Shown here in pieces: positions 8,710-16,309 of a stretch of 64,000 nucleotides of DNA; positions within the stretch are counted from its first letter, which is position 1, and every line of letters starts with the position of its first letter. Location: positions 22,441-86,440 of the forward strand of contig JBAPRR010000428.1 of NCBI GenBank assembly GCA_049281195.1, given 5' to 3'. Below the pieces are notes generated by a model that worked only from the letters and a program-made list of their open reading frames with translations, ran no database searches and had not been told where the DNA came from. The position numbers and the translations under genes were made by a program. Origin of the DNA: JBAPRR01 sp049281195 (GTDB taxonomy: Bacteria > Actinomycetota > Acidimicrobiia > Acidimicrobiales > CAVXTF01).

Positions 8710-10206
8710 GTGATCGATCTGCCCCTGCTCCTCGATATGGCCGTATCGAACGACCCCGGTCGGACTGCAGTGACCGGTCCGGATGGCCGGAGCCTCACGG
8801 GCCTTCAGCTCTCGGAAACGGCTAAGGCTGCTTCATCTCTCTTCTCGACGCTTGAAGGAACACACATCGGGTTTTGTGGAACCAGCGGCGTTGCATTTCC
8901 GGTGTCACTGTTCGGCGCTTCTATGGCGGGCCGGCCCTTCGTTCCATTGAACTACCGACTGGGAGATGATCAGCTCGGCCTGATCATCCAATCCCATGAT
9001 CTCGCTGTCGTTGCCGATCCGGTCCAAGCCGTGCGACTCAGGAATCTCGGTGTGGAACGCATCTTGGAAGTTGATGAGCTTCTGGGCGCCTCGTCCGCAG
9101 CCAGCCTGGAATCACCGTTGTCGCCGGTCAGTCCAGATGACGTTGCGCTCGTGCTCTATACGAGTGGTACTACTTCGAGGCCCAAGGCCGCGATCCTCCG
9201 TCATCGGCACCTGACGACCTACATCTTGAACACCATCGAACTCGGAGCCTCGACTCCCGAAGACGCCGCGTTACTGGCCGTTCCGCCGTACCACATCGCT
9301 GGCGTCATGAACCTTCTATCGAACCTCTATATGGGCCGCAGGATCGTTTACATGAGCGACTTCGACGCGGCACGATGGCTCGATCTGGTGGAGAGCGACG
9401 CAATAACCCACGCCATGCTTGTCCCTACGATGCTCTCGCGGATCGTGGCCACGCTTGGAGACTCTCGCGTACAAAACACCAGTCTTCGCACCATTTCCTA
9501 CGGTGGCGCAAAGATGCCGATGCCCGTCATCAGAGCCGCCCTCGAACTGTTCCCGGCGGTCGACTTCTCGAATGCTTACGGACTCACAGAGACAAGCTCA
9601 ACTGTTTCGGTTCTGGGCTCGGAGGATCACCGGGTCGCCTTTCAATCCGACGATCCAGTCCTAAGAGCGCGCCTCGGGTCCGCAGGTCAGCTTCTGCCAG
9701 GCGTTGAGGTCGAAATCCGTGACGATCATGGAACTGTCTTGCCAACCGCAGAGACCGGGGAGATTTTCGTCAGAGGTGAACAGATCGCCGGTGAGTACCT
9801 GGAAGGCAGTCGGTTAGATGACAAGTGGTTCGCAACCCGCGATCGGGGCTACATCGACAGTGACGGATATCTCTTCATCGAGGGTCGTGCAGACGACACG
9901 ATCATCCGAGGTGGAGAGAACATTGCCCCTGCAGAGATCGAGGACGTCTTGCGAGAGCATGGAGACGTCGTTGATTGCGCGGTGGTTGGTATCGACGACG
10001 AAGAGTGGGGTGAGAAGGTGGGGGCTGCGGTCGTGCTGGCCCAAGGAGCGAAATCATCACCGGAGGATCTGAAGGCGTTTGCACGTCTTCACCTGAGGAC
10101 CTCTAAGACTCCGGACTCGATCGTGATCGTCGATGCTTTGCCATTCACGGAAACGGGAAAGCTTCTCCGACGCAAGGTGCGTGAGGAAGTATTCGGCCAG
10201 CTCTGA
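8710..10206 (+). CDS. AMP-dependent acyl-CoA synthetase/ligase
   Basis: This 498-residue adenylate-forming enzyme activates a carboxylic acid with ATP and transfers it to CoA. It shows the P-loop-like motif VLYTSGTTSRPKAAI, the A5 region NAYGLTETSS, the hinge/A8 region (RGGENIAPAEIEDVLREHGDV) and the A10 Lys region TETGKLLRRKVR. The length suits the short, single-module class. Substrate specificity cannot be read from the sequence. The GTG start at 8710 has only a weak ribosome-binding site. It lies downstream of the MprF-like gene but is separated by 150 bp, so co-transcription is uncertain. Confidence 0.9.
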   Translation: MIDLPLLLDMAVSNDPGRTAVTGPDGRSLTGLQLSETAKAASSLFSTLEGTHIGFCGTSGVAFPVSLFGASMAGRPFVPLNYRLGDDQLGLIIQSHDLAVVADPVQAVRLRNLGVERILEVDELLGASSAASLESPLSPVSPDDVALVLYTSGTTSRPKAAILRHRHLTTYILNTIELGASTPEDAALLAVPPYHIAGVMNLLSNLYMGRRIVYMSDFDAARWLDLVESDAITHAMLVPTMLSRIVATLGDSRVQNTSLRTISYGGAKMPMPVIRAALELFPAVDFSNAYGLTETSSTVSVLGSEDHRVAFQSDDPVLRARLGSAGQLLPGVEVEIRDDHGTVLPTAETGEIFVRGEQIAGEYLEGSRLDDKWFATRDRGYIDSDGYLFIEGRADDTIIRGGENIAPAEIEDVLREHGDVVDCAVVGIDDEEWGEKVGAAVVLAQGAKSSPEDLKAFARLHLRTSKTPDSIVIVDALPFTETGKLLRRKVREEVFGQL

Positions 10207-10420
10207 GCATGGCTCGGCGAAGGCAGGGCCATCTCTGGACGGCGGAGGAGAGATCGCCCGAAAGAGGCCGCGGCCACGAGGCTCCCGACGACCAGTTCGT
10301 CACCGCTCCACGATTTCCGGTCCCCCGCCGCGGCGGGCGATGCCCGTTCGAAACTCGCTGCACACCCCAATGGTCGGAGGAGCATCTGGTTCGTTCGGTC
10401 CTGAATTCAAGCGCAAATCT
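10207..10420. other. Intergenic stretch without a supported gene
   Basis: Between the ligase stop and the terminator hairpins there are overlapping Arg/Pro-rich frames on both strands with no recognisable domain, start signal or neighbour support. I see no gene here. Confidence 0.6.
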
Positions 10421-10460
10421 ACGAAGGACCCGGCCTCCCATAAGAGGCCGGGTCCTTCGT
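10421..10460. terminator. 17-bp perfect hairpin between convergent genes
   Basis: The arms ACGAAGGACCCGGCCTC (10421-10437) and its exact reverse complement (10444-10460) enclose a 6-nt loop. It sits between the plus-strand ligase and the minus-strand pstS, 45 bp beyond the pstS stop, so it is placed to end transcription in both directions. No long T run follows either arm directly. Confidence 0.85.
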
Positions 10461-10464
10461 GTTC

Positions 10465-10487
10465 AGTAAGTTCTAGGACTTACTTTT
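10465..10487 (+). terminator. Second small hairpin followed by TTTT
   Basis: AGTAAGTTCT and AGGACTTACT (10465-10484) pair with one non-Watson-Crick position and are followed by a short T run. It directly follows the large hairpin and would back it up for plus-strand transcripts. Confidence 0.55.
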
Positions 10488-10504
10488 CGCTCTTTGCCTT
10501 TGAG

Positions 10505-11953
10505 TCAGTTGTTGCCATCACCGTCGGTTGTGGTGATTCGGCAGTAGCCGTCGTCACCCGAAGGCGTTGGCTCCGCTGCCGCATATCCCGCGTCATACCC
10601 CGACTGAGAGGGGTCCGGCGGAGTCGCAATCGACCCGTCACCCATATTGCCCTCGGGGATCGGGAAGAAACCGTTGGTCGTAATGATCGATTGAATCTCC
10701 TGTCCGTACGTTTGACCGGTCGGACTAATCGGGTCAGTCACCGCAAAGCTCGACGGGTTGCAGAGGAACCCGTACGTGCCGACGAAGTTCTGCACCGCCT
10801 GACTCGTTACGGGTGGTAACGATCCCGAGTTCGCGAAAGGAAGATTCGCGTTCGAGCCGTCCGAGTAGACGTTGTAGAGCTGACGGTCCGTGAAGTAGGA
10901 GCCGTTCTGGATTGTCGTCTGGTCAGCGGTGACACCGTTGATCTCTCCGAGTTTTGACTTGGACCCCTTTCCGGGACCACTCGCCGGCTCTCCCACGCAT
11001 TTGCCACTCGGGCAAAGGATCGAGTACTTCCCGTAAGAGAAGAAGAAGATCGCGTTGCATGCGACGTCCTGGCTGAAGGCGTCAGGGTTGGAGAAGATGT
11101 CACTGACCTCGTTCTCGAAGATCTCGAAGTCGCTGACGGGCAACCCCAACCTTGTGGCCGTTGCGGAAGCACCACCGTAGGGGTACGAACCCGAAAGCCC
11201 GAGATCCGTTGCCCATGTCGATTCCGTGCCGGAACCAGACTGCGCAATGAAGACGTCGATCGGAGCGCTTGAGCCACCTACTGTCGACCAGTTAGTGGTG
11301 TTGCCCTCGTAGATGCTCGCCAGCTGGGTGTTCGTCAAGCTCGTGATGGTCTTGGACGGCGTCGACGTCGATCCGGTGCTGCAGGTCGTGCCCTTGACCG
11401 TCGTGAAGTGGAACCACGGAACTGCGTCTTCTGCATAGGCGACGAAGTTCAGGCCACTCTTGTCAGGCGTGGAGCCTGTGGTGATAGCTGCTCTTGACGA
11501 ACGCGCGAAGTCGACCTGAGCGATTTCGTTGTTAGGAGGACTGGTTGGAGTATCGGCCCCCTCAAGCTCGAGCTCCTTGATGCCGTTGCCGGAGCCCAGA
11601 GCAGATTCCTGCCAGACGACGTCGTTGTAAGGGTTCAAAGGAGGAGTAAGGGTATATCCGTTCTCCCCGCCAGTCGCTGCGGTCGAGTAGCTCGACGCAC
11701 AGGCGTAGTTGAGCTCTTGGTTGTTGCTGTTCGCCGTAAGCAGGTTACAGCCCGGCGAGGAGTTGTAGAGGTCCGACAACTGCTGCATCATCGCGTAGGT
11801 CGTGTAAGACCCACCGCCGTTGAGCACAGTGTTGGCCGGAGCCACGGTCGTAGCACCGGCGGGTACTGCCGTCGCAAGAACAATCATTGATGCCGCAACT
11901 GCGGCGCTCAACACGACGGCTCCCCTCCGGTACCTCCGAAGCATCATGCGCAT
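10505..11953 (-). CDS. pstS: PstS-like phosphate-binding protein, secreted
   Basis: 482 residues from the ATG at 11953, chosen because a perfect AAGGAGG lies 9 nt upstream; the frame extends further to 12145 but without such a signal. The N-terminus has a basic start and hydrophobic signal peptide ending ATAVPAGA. The mature part starts with an NTVLNGGGSYTTYAM segment, typical of PstS-like binding proteins that capture phosphate for the Pst ABC importer, and includes IAQSGSGTESTWA, the usual phosphate-binding Ser-Gly-Thr loop. There is no lipobox and no C-terminal anchor, so it may be released or held by other means. It is separated from the rest of the pst cluster by about 350 bp containing its own putative promoter region. 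Confidence 0.8.
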   Translation of the reverse strand: MRMMLRRYRRGAVVLSAAVAASMIVLATAVPAGATTVAPANTVLNGGGSYTTYAMMQQLSDLYNSSPGCNLLTANSNNQELNYACASSYSTAATGGENGYTLTPPLNPYNDVVWQESALGSGNGIKELELEGADTPTSPPNNEIAQVDFARSSRAAITTGSTPDKSGLNFVAYAEDAVPWFHFTTVKGTTCSTGSTSTPSKTITSLTNTQLASIYEGNTTNWSTVGGSSAPIDVFIAQSGSGTESTWATDLGLSGSYPYGGASATATRLGLPVSDFEIFENEVSDIFSNPDAFSQDVACNAIFFFSYGKYSILCPSGKCVGEPASGPGKGSKSKLGEINGVTADQTTIQNGSYFTDRQLYNVYSDGSNANLPFANSGSLPPVTSQAVQNFVGTYGFLCNPSSFAVTDPISPTGQTYGQEIQSIITTNGFFPIPEGNMGDGSIATPPDPSQSGYDAGYAAAEPTPSGDDGYCRITTTDGDGNN

Positions 11954-12032
11954 ACTTTTGAGCCTCCTTGGTTGGCAATTCGCGTGGACGGGCCGCGACC
12001 ACCTGTCGCAGGCATGGCTGTCCACGAGGCGC

Positions 12033-12054
12033 ACGTTACGAAGCGAAAGTGAAC
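12033..12054 (-). promoter_or_regulatory. Candidate PHO-type operator upstream of pstS
   Basis: On the minus strand two adjacent 11-nt units read GTTCACTTTCG and CTTCGTAACGT. Streptomyces PhoP and mycobacterial RegX3 bind 11-nt direct repeats beginning GTTCAC. The first unit fits well, the second poorly. It lies 80-100 nt upstream of the pstS start. Confidence 0.35.
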
Positions 12055-12094
12055 TCCACGTGACTGTTTGGTCCCATGAAGGCAAACTCTTGTC

Positions 12095-12125
12095 AATTAC
12101 TAGGTGCACGTAATTACTAGGTGCA
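12095..12125. repeat. 14-bp direct repeat, 17-bp period, upstream of pstS
   Basis: AATTACTAGGTGCA occurs at 12095-12108 and again exactly at 12112-12125. The AT-rich repeat lies about 140-170 bp upstream of the pstS start and could be a tandem regulator site or a recent duplication. Confidence 0.75.
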
Positions 12126-12299
12126 ATCAACGCCTTTTGCGCCACACACTTGAAGCCACACGTTCAACGTTTCTCCCGTTCGCAACATAAAATTCTTTCG
12201 ATTCCACTCCATACCGTCACGTCGCAGTACGCAGTTCAACGGTGGCATGGGCCAACGACTGCAGGGAAGCTGCGGGAAGCGCCGCTCCTGAAAGGTGCC

Positions 12300-12818
12300 T
12301 CAGCTGCTGGTTGGGGTCGTTAACGGAGTCGGGTACTGAAGAACCAGCAATCCGTGGAAACCCGAGGCTGAATGGTAAGTATTGCTTCCCCCGAAATTTG
12401 GTTTCCATACAAAGGACCAATGCGGTGGAATGGTCTGCGAACTAACCGGTATGTGGTCGAATACGACCTTTTGGGGCACCGAACTGAGGTTTATCCAGGT
12501 CACGGCCACTTGGTCATTGGCGTAAAGGGTTTCGGGCCAAAAGCCACTTGATTCGATCAGGATCGTATTTCCGGAACCCTGATCCTGCGTTATTGGAATG
12601 TCATGGTTGTTGCCTTCTCCAGGCTTGGTGGTAGGAGTGCTCGGAGGGGCGACCAATTGTCCTTGCGGATACGGATTGGTCGTGCTCGTCGTACTGCCGG
12701 TGCCCCCGTTTGTGGTCGAAGTCGTCGAGCCAGAGGCCTTACCGGAACTTCCGCCGCAGGCAGAGATGCAGCTTACGAACGTGATTACTGCCAAAAGGAC
12801 GCCGAGGCGGCGCAACAT
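12300..12818 (-). CDS. Small lipoprotein with cupredoxin-like fold, no copper ligands seen
   Basis: This 172-residue protein has a signal peptide ending in the lipobox ISAC (Cys about residue 21), so it should be a membrane-anchored lipoprotein. A Ser/Thr/Gly linker (about 22-50) leads to one beta-rich domain (about 70-165) with the pattern of a cupredoxin-like or related beta-sandwich (ILIESSGFWPETLYANDQVAVTWIN ... SFVWKPNF ... FHGLLVL, quoted in pieces). The Cys-His-Met ligand set of type I copper proteins is absent, so metal binding is doubtful. It starts 22 nt after the sortase-like gene and probably shares its transcript. The exact function is unknown. Confidence 0.7.
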   Translation of the reverse strand: MLRRLGVLLAVITFVSCISACGGSSGKASGSTTSTTNGGTGSTTSTTNPYPQGQLVAPPSTPTTKPGEGNNHDIPITQDQGSGNTILIESSGFWPETLYANDQVAVTWINLSSVPQKVVFDHIPVSSQTIPPHWSFVWKPNFGGSNTYHSASGFHGLLVLQYPTPLTTPTSS

Positions 12819-12840
12819 ATAAATCAGATCTTTCCGGTAC

Positions 12841-13830
12841 TCAAAGGGTTGATGGGAGACACCTCGCGAGAGTCTCGCAAGCGAAGAGCCCGCAAGCCAG
12901 CAAGAGAGGAGATGCGAGCAGCCATGATACCCACGGCTGGCGCCACTTTCTGATCGAGAACATCATGAAGCCGAGGATGAAAATGAAGGCGATGGCCCAC
13001 AACGCGGCAAGGATCCCCGCCGCGTTGTCTCCGACGAAGCTCGGAATGGTTACCGCTCTGGACGCTTTCCCGCTCCCTACTGGCTGACCGTCGAGACGAG
13101 CTACGACCACGGATCGGCCGGTTGGAAGCCATGCCGAGTTGGAGGTGACCAGTACGAGCCAGCTGCGGCCGTATCTGGGGGTCGAAATCGTCCCCTGCGA
13201 AATAGTCTCCACGTTGGTCACGGAGTAGCTGAAGTCGCCTGCGCCGTCGATCACTTGAATGGTGTCTCCGGGTTGAAGACTCGAGATGCCTCTGAAGGCG
13301 CCTCCGAAGCTCACGCGTCGACCGGCGATAACCGTGTTGCCAGGCTCACCGGGAACGATGAACTTTCCCCCTGAAGCTTCGGCAAGGCCCGGACCCATTT
13401 GGAGGTCTGCAGATGAGGTTCCGTTTACAACAGCCTGGTGAACCCCGAGGACAGGAATGTTGAGCACCGCAACCGGCGCTCCGTTCTTCGGAGCATTTCC
13501 TTCCGCAAGGCTGAACACGGCCCGGGGGTCGCTGCTCAAGGTGTGCAGGAGCCTGTTCTGGCTCCGAGCGGCGCTGAGACCGGAGAAGACATAGAGGTAA
13601 AGGATGAACATGGCGAGCAACACGCCGGCCAGGGTCATGGCCAGTCCGATGAGCTCGACCCGTCGGCTCTTCGGTCCGCCGGAAGCCTTCGCTCCTTCTG
13701 TGGAAGTGAGGTTGTCGGGAACCTCGGCCAAATGAAGTCTGTCGTGGTTTGAACCGGCAACTTCATCTGGCGGGAACTGGCGTACAGGATCCCGTTCGAG
13801 AGGTAGCGAGGACGCGATCGTTTCACTCAT
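12841..13830 (-). CDS. Sortase-like membrane protein lacking the catalytic His and Cys
   Basis: 329 residues from the ATG at 13830, which overlaps the upstream stop (ATGA). It has a hydrophilic N-terminus, one membrane helix (about 60-85), a sortase-type beta-barrel (about 115-250) and two C-terminal membrane helices. The barrel shows sortase landmarks: VLNIPVLGVHQAVVNG, then TVIAGRRVSFGGAFRGISSLQPGD, then LVLVTSNSAWLPTGRSVVVARL. In active sortases the first motif is AGHR and the second TC. Here Arg171 (CGA) replaces His and Ser230 (TCC) replaces Cys, while the catalytic Arg (R239) is kept. Transpeptidation is therefore unlikely by the known mechanism. It may act as a scaffold, or represent a divergent family. 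Confidence 0.72.
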   Translation of the reverse strand: MSETIASSLPLERDPVRQFPPDEVAGSNHDRLHLAEVPDNLTSTEGAKASGGPKSRRVELIGLAMTLAGVLLAMFILYLYVFSGLSAARSQNRLLHTLSSDPRAVFSLAEGNAPKNGAPVAVLNIPVLGVHQAVVNGTSSADLQMGPGLAEASGGKFIVPGEPGNTVIAGRRVSFGGAFRGISSLQPGDTIQVIDGAGDFSYSVTNVETISQGTISTPRYGRSWLVLVTSNSAWLPTGRSVVVARLDGQPVGSGKASRAVTIPSFVGDNAAGILAALWAIAFIFILGFMMFSIRKWRQPWVSWLLASPLLLACGLFACETLARCLPSTL

Positions 13831-16304
13831 GTTTGTACGTGCGCTTTCCTGAGTCTGCGTCGAGCCCTCGGAGCGAGGACGAGCAGTGGTCCGACGATTA
13901 GACCGAGCAGGGCGGCTCCACCGAGACCGGCGACGATCCACCGTTCCGTCCCCTGAGCTAGGGCGAGGACCTCAGGCTCGAAGCCCTTACCCGGGCCTTT
14001 GGGTGGTGGAGTAGAGGCAGAAGACCTGATCACCGGTTTCGAAGTCACCGGCGGTGCGGTCACCGGGCTAGTCGAAGGAGTCGAAACCGGCGTGGTGGCG
14101 ACGACCCCGCTCGTGATCGGAGTCGTCGTATTGACGCGAGTGGTGGGGATCGGAGTCCTAGGAGCGGTCGGCGTTGTCGTTTTTTTCCCAGTGGATCCGC
14201 TGGAGCTTCCCGGAAGAGCCGGAGGAGTTCCGTTGCAGGACGACTCCGTGTAAGGGAACGTGCTCGAGATTGTTTGTCGGGCCTGGTTGTAGAGACTTTG
14301 AGTCAACGGCACGTATCCGGTAGGCATGGGGACACTGCTCGTTCCACCCTCGTACGAGTAGCAAACGAGGTTCGTTAGGAGGTCCCCTTCCGCTTGCGAA
14401 TTCGCGGGTGTCTGAGCGGATGTAGGAACGACGGCGTAGGTGACTAGCGGCATCGGGTAAGCGAGGGGATCCCCGGTGTCGTCGTAGTTGTACGCCAAAA
14501 CGCCATTCGATCCAACCGTCGCATCTCCAAGGGCCGCGTCGATGGATTTCTGTGAAGGAGTTACGAAAACCCCGGCGGCATTTTGAATCGCCGCGGAGTT
14601 CAGGCCGAGGTACGAAGCCTCTGACCAGTCGAGCGCTCCAAACCCTGCGGTGGGGTGTTGGGTTCCCGTGGGAGGTGCTGCACCACCGGAAAAGACATAG
14701 CCGCGCAGCCGGTACGCCTGCAGCTCGGGTGTCGAGTCGAATTGATATTGATCAGTCGCCGACGCAAGCACCGGCAGATCTGAGTAGGGAGTGCACGACG
14801 TGTAAGGCCAAACCGCGCTGCCATTGCCGTTAGGAGGGGGCCACGCCACCCCGGCTGTGGGCGGGGTCACAAGTGTCGTCGTCGCGACATTCGGATCGGT
14901 GACGCTTTCGGGAGTCGGCACCGGTTGGCCGTGCACTTTCAGGGGAACCGTTACCGTTATCGGAACATTCGGAGCACTGCAGGCCCAGTTCGTCACCTGG
15001 TAGCTCGAACCGCTCGCGGTGCTCGAGAAGAACATCCCGAAGGCGCCCGGCGCCAATGTACCGGAAGGAACCGGGTTCAGAAGATCGAACGTGTCGTAAT
15101 TATCGGGACCGGTGGTGTCTCCCGACTTTGTTCCACACTCGTAAATCTTGTTGCAGTCCAGGGGAGGCATTACCAGATCGGACCCATAACCCTCCGCGTA
15201 CGTACTGGTTATGAGCCCGGCAACCATGTTCGGTGTCAGCTCGTAGGTGCTCACGGGGAACGATTGGGAATCTGCCTGATCAAAGTCACCGTCCAGGAAT
15301 CCCATCACGGTCGCTGATACCGCGATAGGGATGTATTTCACGCTCATACCCGAAAGCGTCTGTTGTTGGGCCGTGTCTTGTGGCTCGTCGGTAAAAGCGA
15401 CGGGGACCGTCCCGGTAGAAAAGTCAGAGATGACCTGGTCGGTGTTGGTGGCGACGTTCAGGGCGGATACACCGCCGGCGCCGGTACATGTGGCGTCGAC
15501 GGCAGCAGGAAGGAAATGTTCGACACTGAACGCGCTTTCGGTCTGGATCTGCGGATCTGAGGTCGGACACCCGTTGGTCGTTGATGCGAACGTTATGGGA
15601 ATTATCGCCGTGTTGGCAGAGGTCTCGTCAGTGCTCGTGGCGCCATTCGGCAGGTCCTCAACTTCGATGCCACAGTAGTCAGGTCCGTTGTCACAGTAGA
15701 ACGGCACCTTTGGATCTGCGTTCGAGATGATCGGATCGGCCGGCAAGGGCGCGTTCCCATCCCCCGACGGTTGAAACTGGGTCGGGTAGCTGGCAGTCGC
15801 CGTGCCGTCCGGCTCCACGGGAATCGCGATCGGACTGAACGAAACCTGATCGGGATCGAGACCATTTGCACATTGCGGGTCGCCGCCGGGAACGATCTCG
15901 GGCGGATCTGTTATCGGGCAGTACGCGACTCTCACGAAATCGGTCGTCGGGAAGTTCGTCATGTCTATGTATACGTACTCACCGTTCCCGACGTTGGTGG
16001 TCGGGCCGATGGTTACCGTGGGACAAGACGAGGAGCAACCCGAGCCGATTTGGACGGTCACGCATTGCGACACACCGCCCGGGCAGTTCTGTGGCGTGTC
16101 TGCGACGGCGGCGGAGTTGAAGACGTTGCCCGCAGGAGTGGAGAAGAGCACCGCGGAGAACACGAACAGCGCGATGCCGTAGCGCACTAAGCGGACGCTG
16201 TTGAAGGTAGACGCACCGGGGCGAGCAGGGTGTGACCTGCGCTCAGGGCCCCGCACCTTTTGGTGCAACCCCTTCGTGCGCTTGAAGCGGATATTGAAGA
16301 ACAT
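13827..16304 (-). CDS. Large secreted/anchored protein: beta-sandwich domain plus PstS-like half
   Basis: 825 residues from the ATG at 16304 (GGTGAGG just upstream), 5 nt after the preceding stop. A basic N-terminus and hydrophobic segment (YGIALFVFSAVLF) act as signal or anchor. Residues about 65-230 contain Cys pairs and a DGTATASYPTQF pattern recalling neocarzinostatin-type beta-sandwiches (tentative). The second half resembles PstS: LTPNMVAGLITSTY, FDLLNP, then AAGVFVTPSQKSIDAAL, AYPMPLVTYAVVP and MPTGYVPLTQSLYNQAR, which parallel the C-terminal lobe of phosphate-binding proteins. A Thr/Pro/Ser linker and a C-terminal membrane helix with a basic tail follow; there is no LPXTG motif. Probably a cell-surface binding protein working with the neighbouring Pst system. 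Confidence 0.65.
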   Translation of the reverse strand: MFFNIRFKRTKGLHQKVRGPERRSHPARPGASTFNSVRLVRYGIALFVFSAVLFSTPAGNVFNSAAVADTPQNCPGGVSQCVTVQIGSGCSSSCPTVTIGPTTNVGNGEYVYIDMTNFPTTDFVRVAYCPITDPPEIVPGGDPQCANGLDPDQVSFSPIAIPVEPDGTATASYPTQFQPSGDGNAPLPADPIISNADPKVPFYCDNGPDYCGIEVEDLPNGATSTDETSANTAIIPITFASTTNGCPTSDPQIQTESAFSVEHFLPAAVDATCTGAGGVSALNVATNTDQVISDFSTGTVPVAFTDEPQDTAQQQTLSGMSVKYIPIAVSATVMGFLDGDFDQADSQSFPVSTYELTPNMVAGLITSTYAEGYGSDLVMPPLDCNKIYECGTKSGDTTGPDNYDTFDLLNPVPSGTLAPGAFGMFFSSTASGSSYQVTNWACSAPNVPITVTVPLKVHGQPVPTPESVTDPNVATTTLVTPPTAGVAWPPPNGNGSAVWPYTSCTPYSDLPVLASATDQYQFDSTPELQAYRLRGYVFSGGAAPPTGTQHPTAGFGALDWSEASYLGLNSAAIQNAAGVFVTPSQKSIDAALGDATVGSNGVLAYNYDDTGDPLAYPMPLVTYAVVPTSAQTPANSQAEGDLLTNLVCYSYEGGTSSVPMPTGYVPLTQSLYNQARQTISSTFPYTESSCNGTPPALPGSSSGSTGKKTTTPTAPRTPIPTTRVNTTTPITSGVVATTPVSTPSTSPVTAPPVTSKPVIRSSASTPPPKGPGKGFEPEVLALAQGTERWIVAGLGGAALLGLIVGPLLVLAPRARRRLRKAHVQT

Positions 16305-16309
16305 CTGCC

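Larger units (their letters stand above)
11954..12299. other. pstS upstream region
   Basis: 346 bp between the lipoprotein stop and the pstS start. It holds the pstS ribosome-binding site, a candidate Pho-type box (12033-12054) and a 14-bp direct repeat with a 17-bp period (12095-12125). No convincing hairpin or gene was found. Confidence 0.6.

Noticed and set aside
10133..10819. Plus-strand open frame running through the terminator hairpins into the pstS 3' end
   Set aside because: It crosses a 17-bp perfect hairpin and overlaps pstS antisense; translation is Arg-rich and unlike any family.
12841..13830. Considered as an active sortase with LPXTG substrates next to it
   Set aside because: Both catalytic His and Cys are replaced, and neither neighbouring surface protein shows an LPXTG-type motif before its C-terminal helix.
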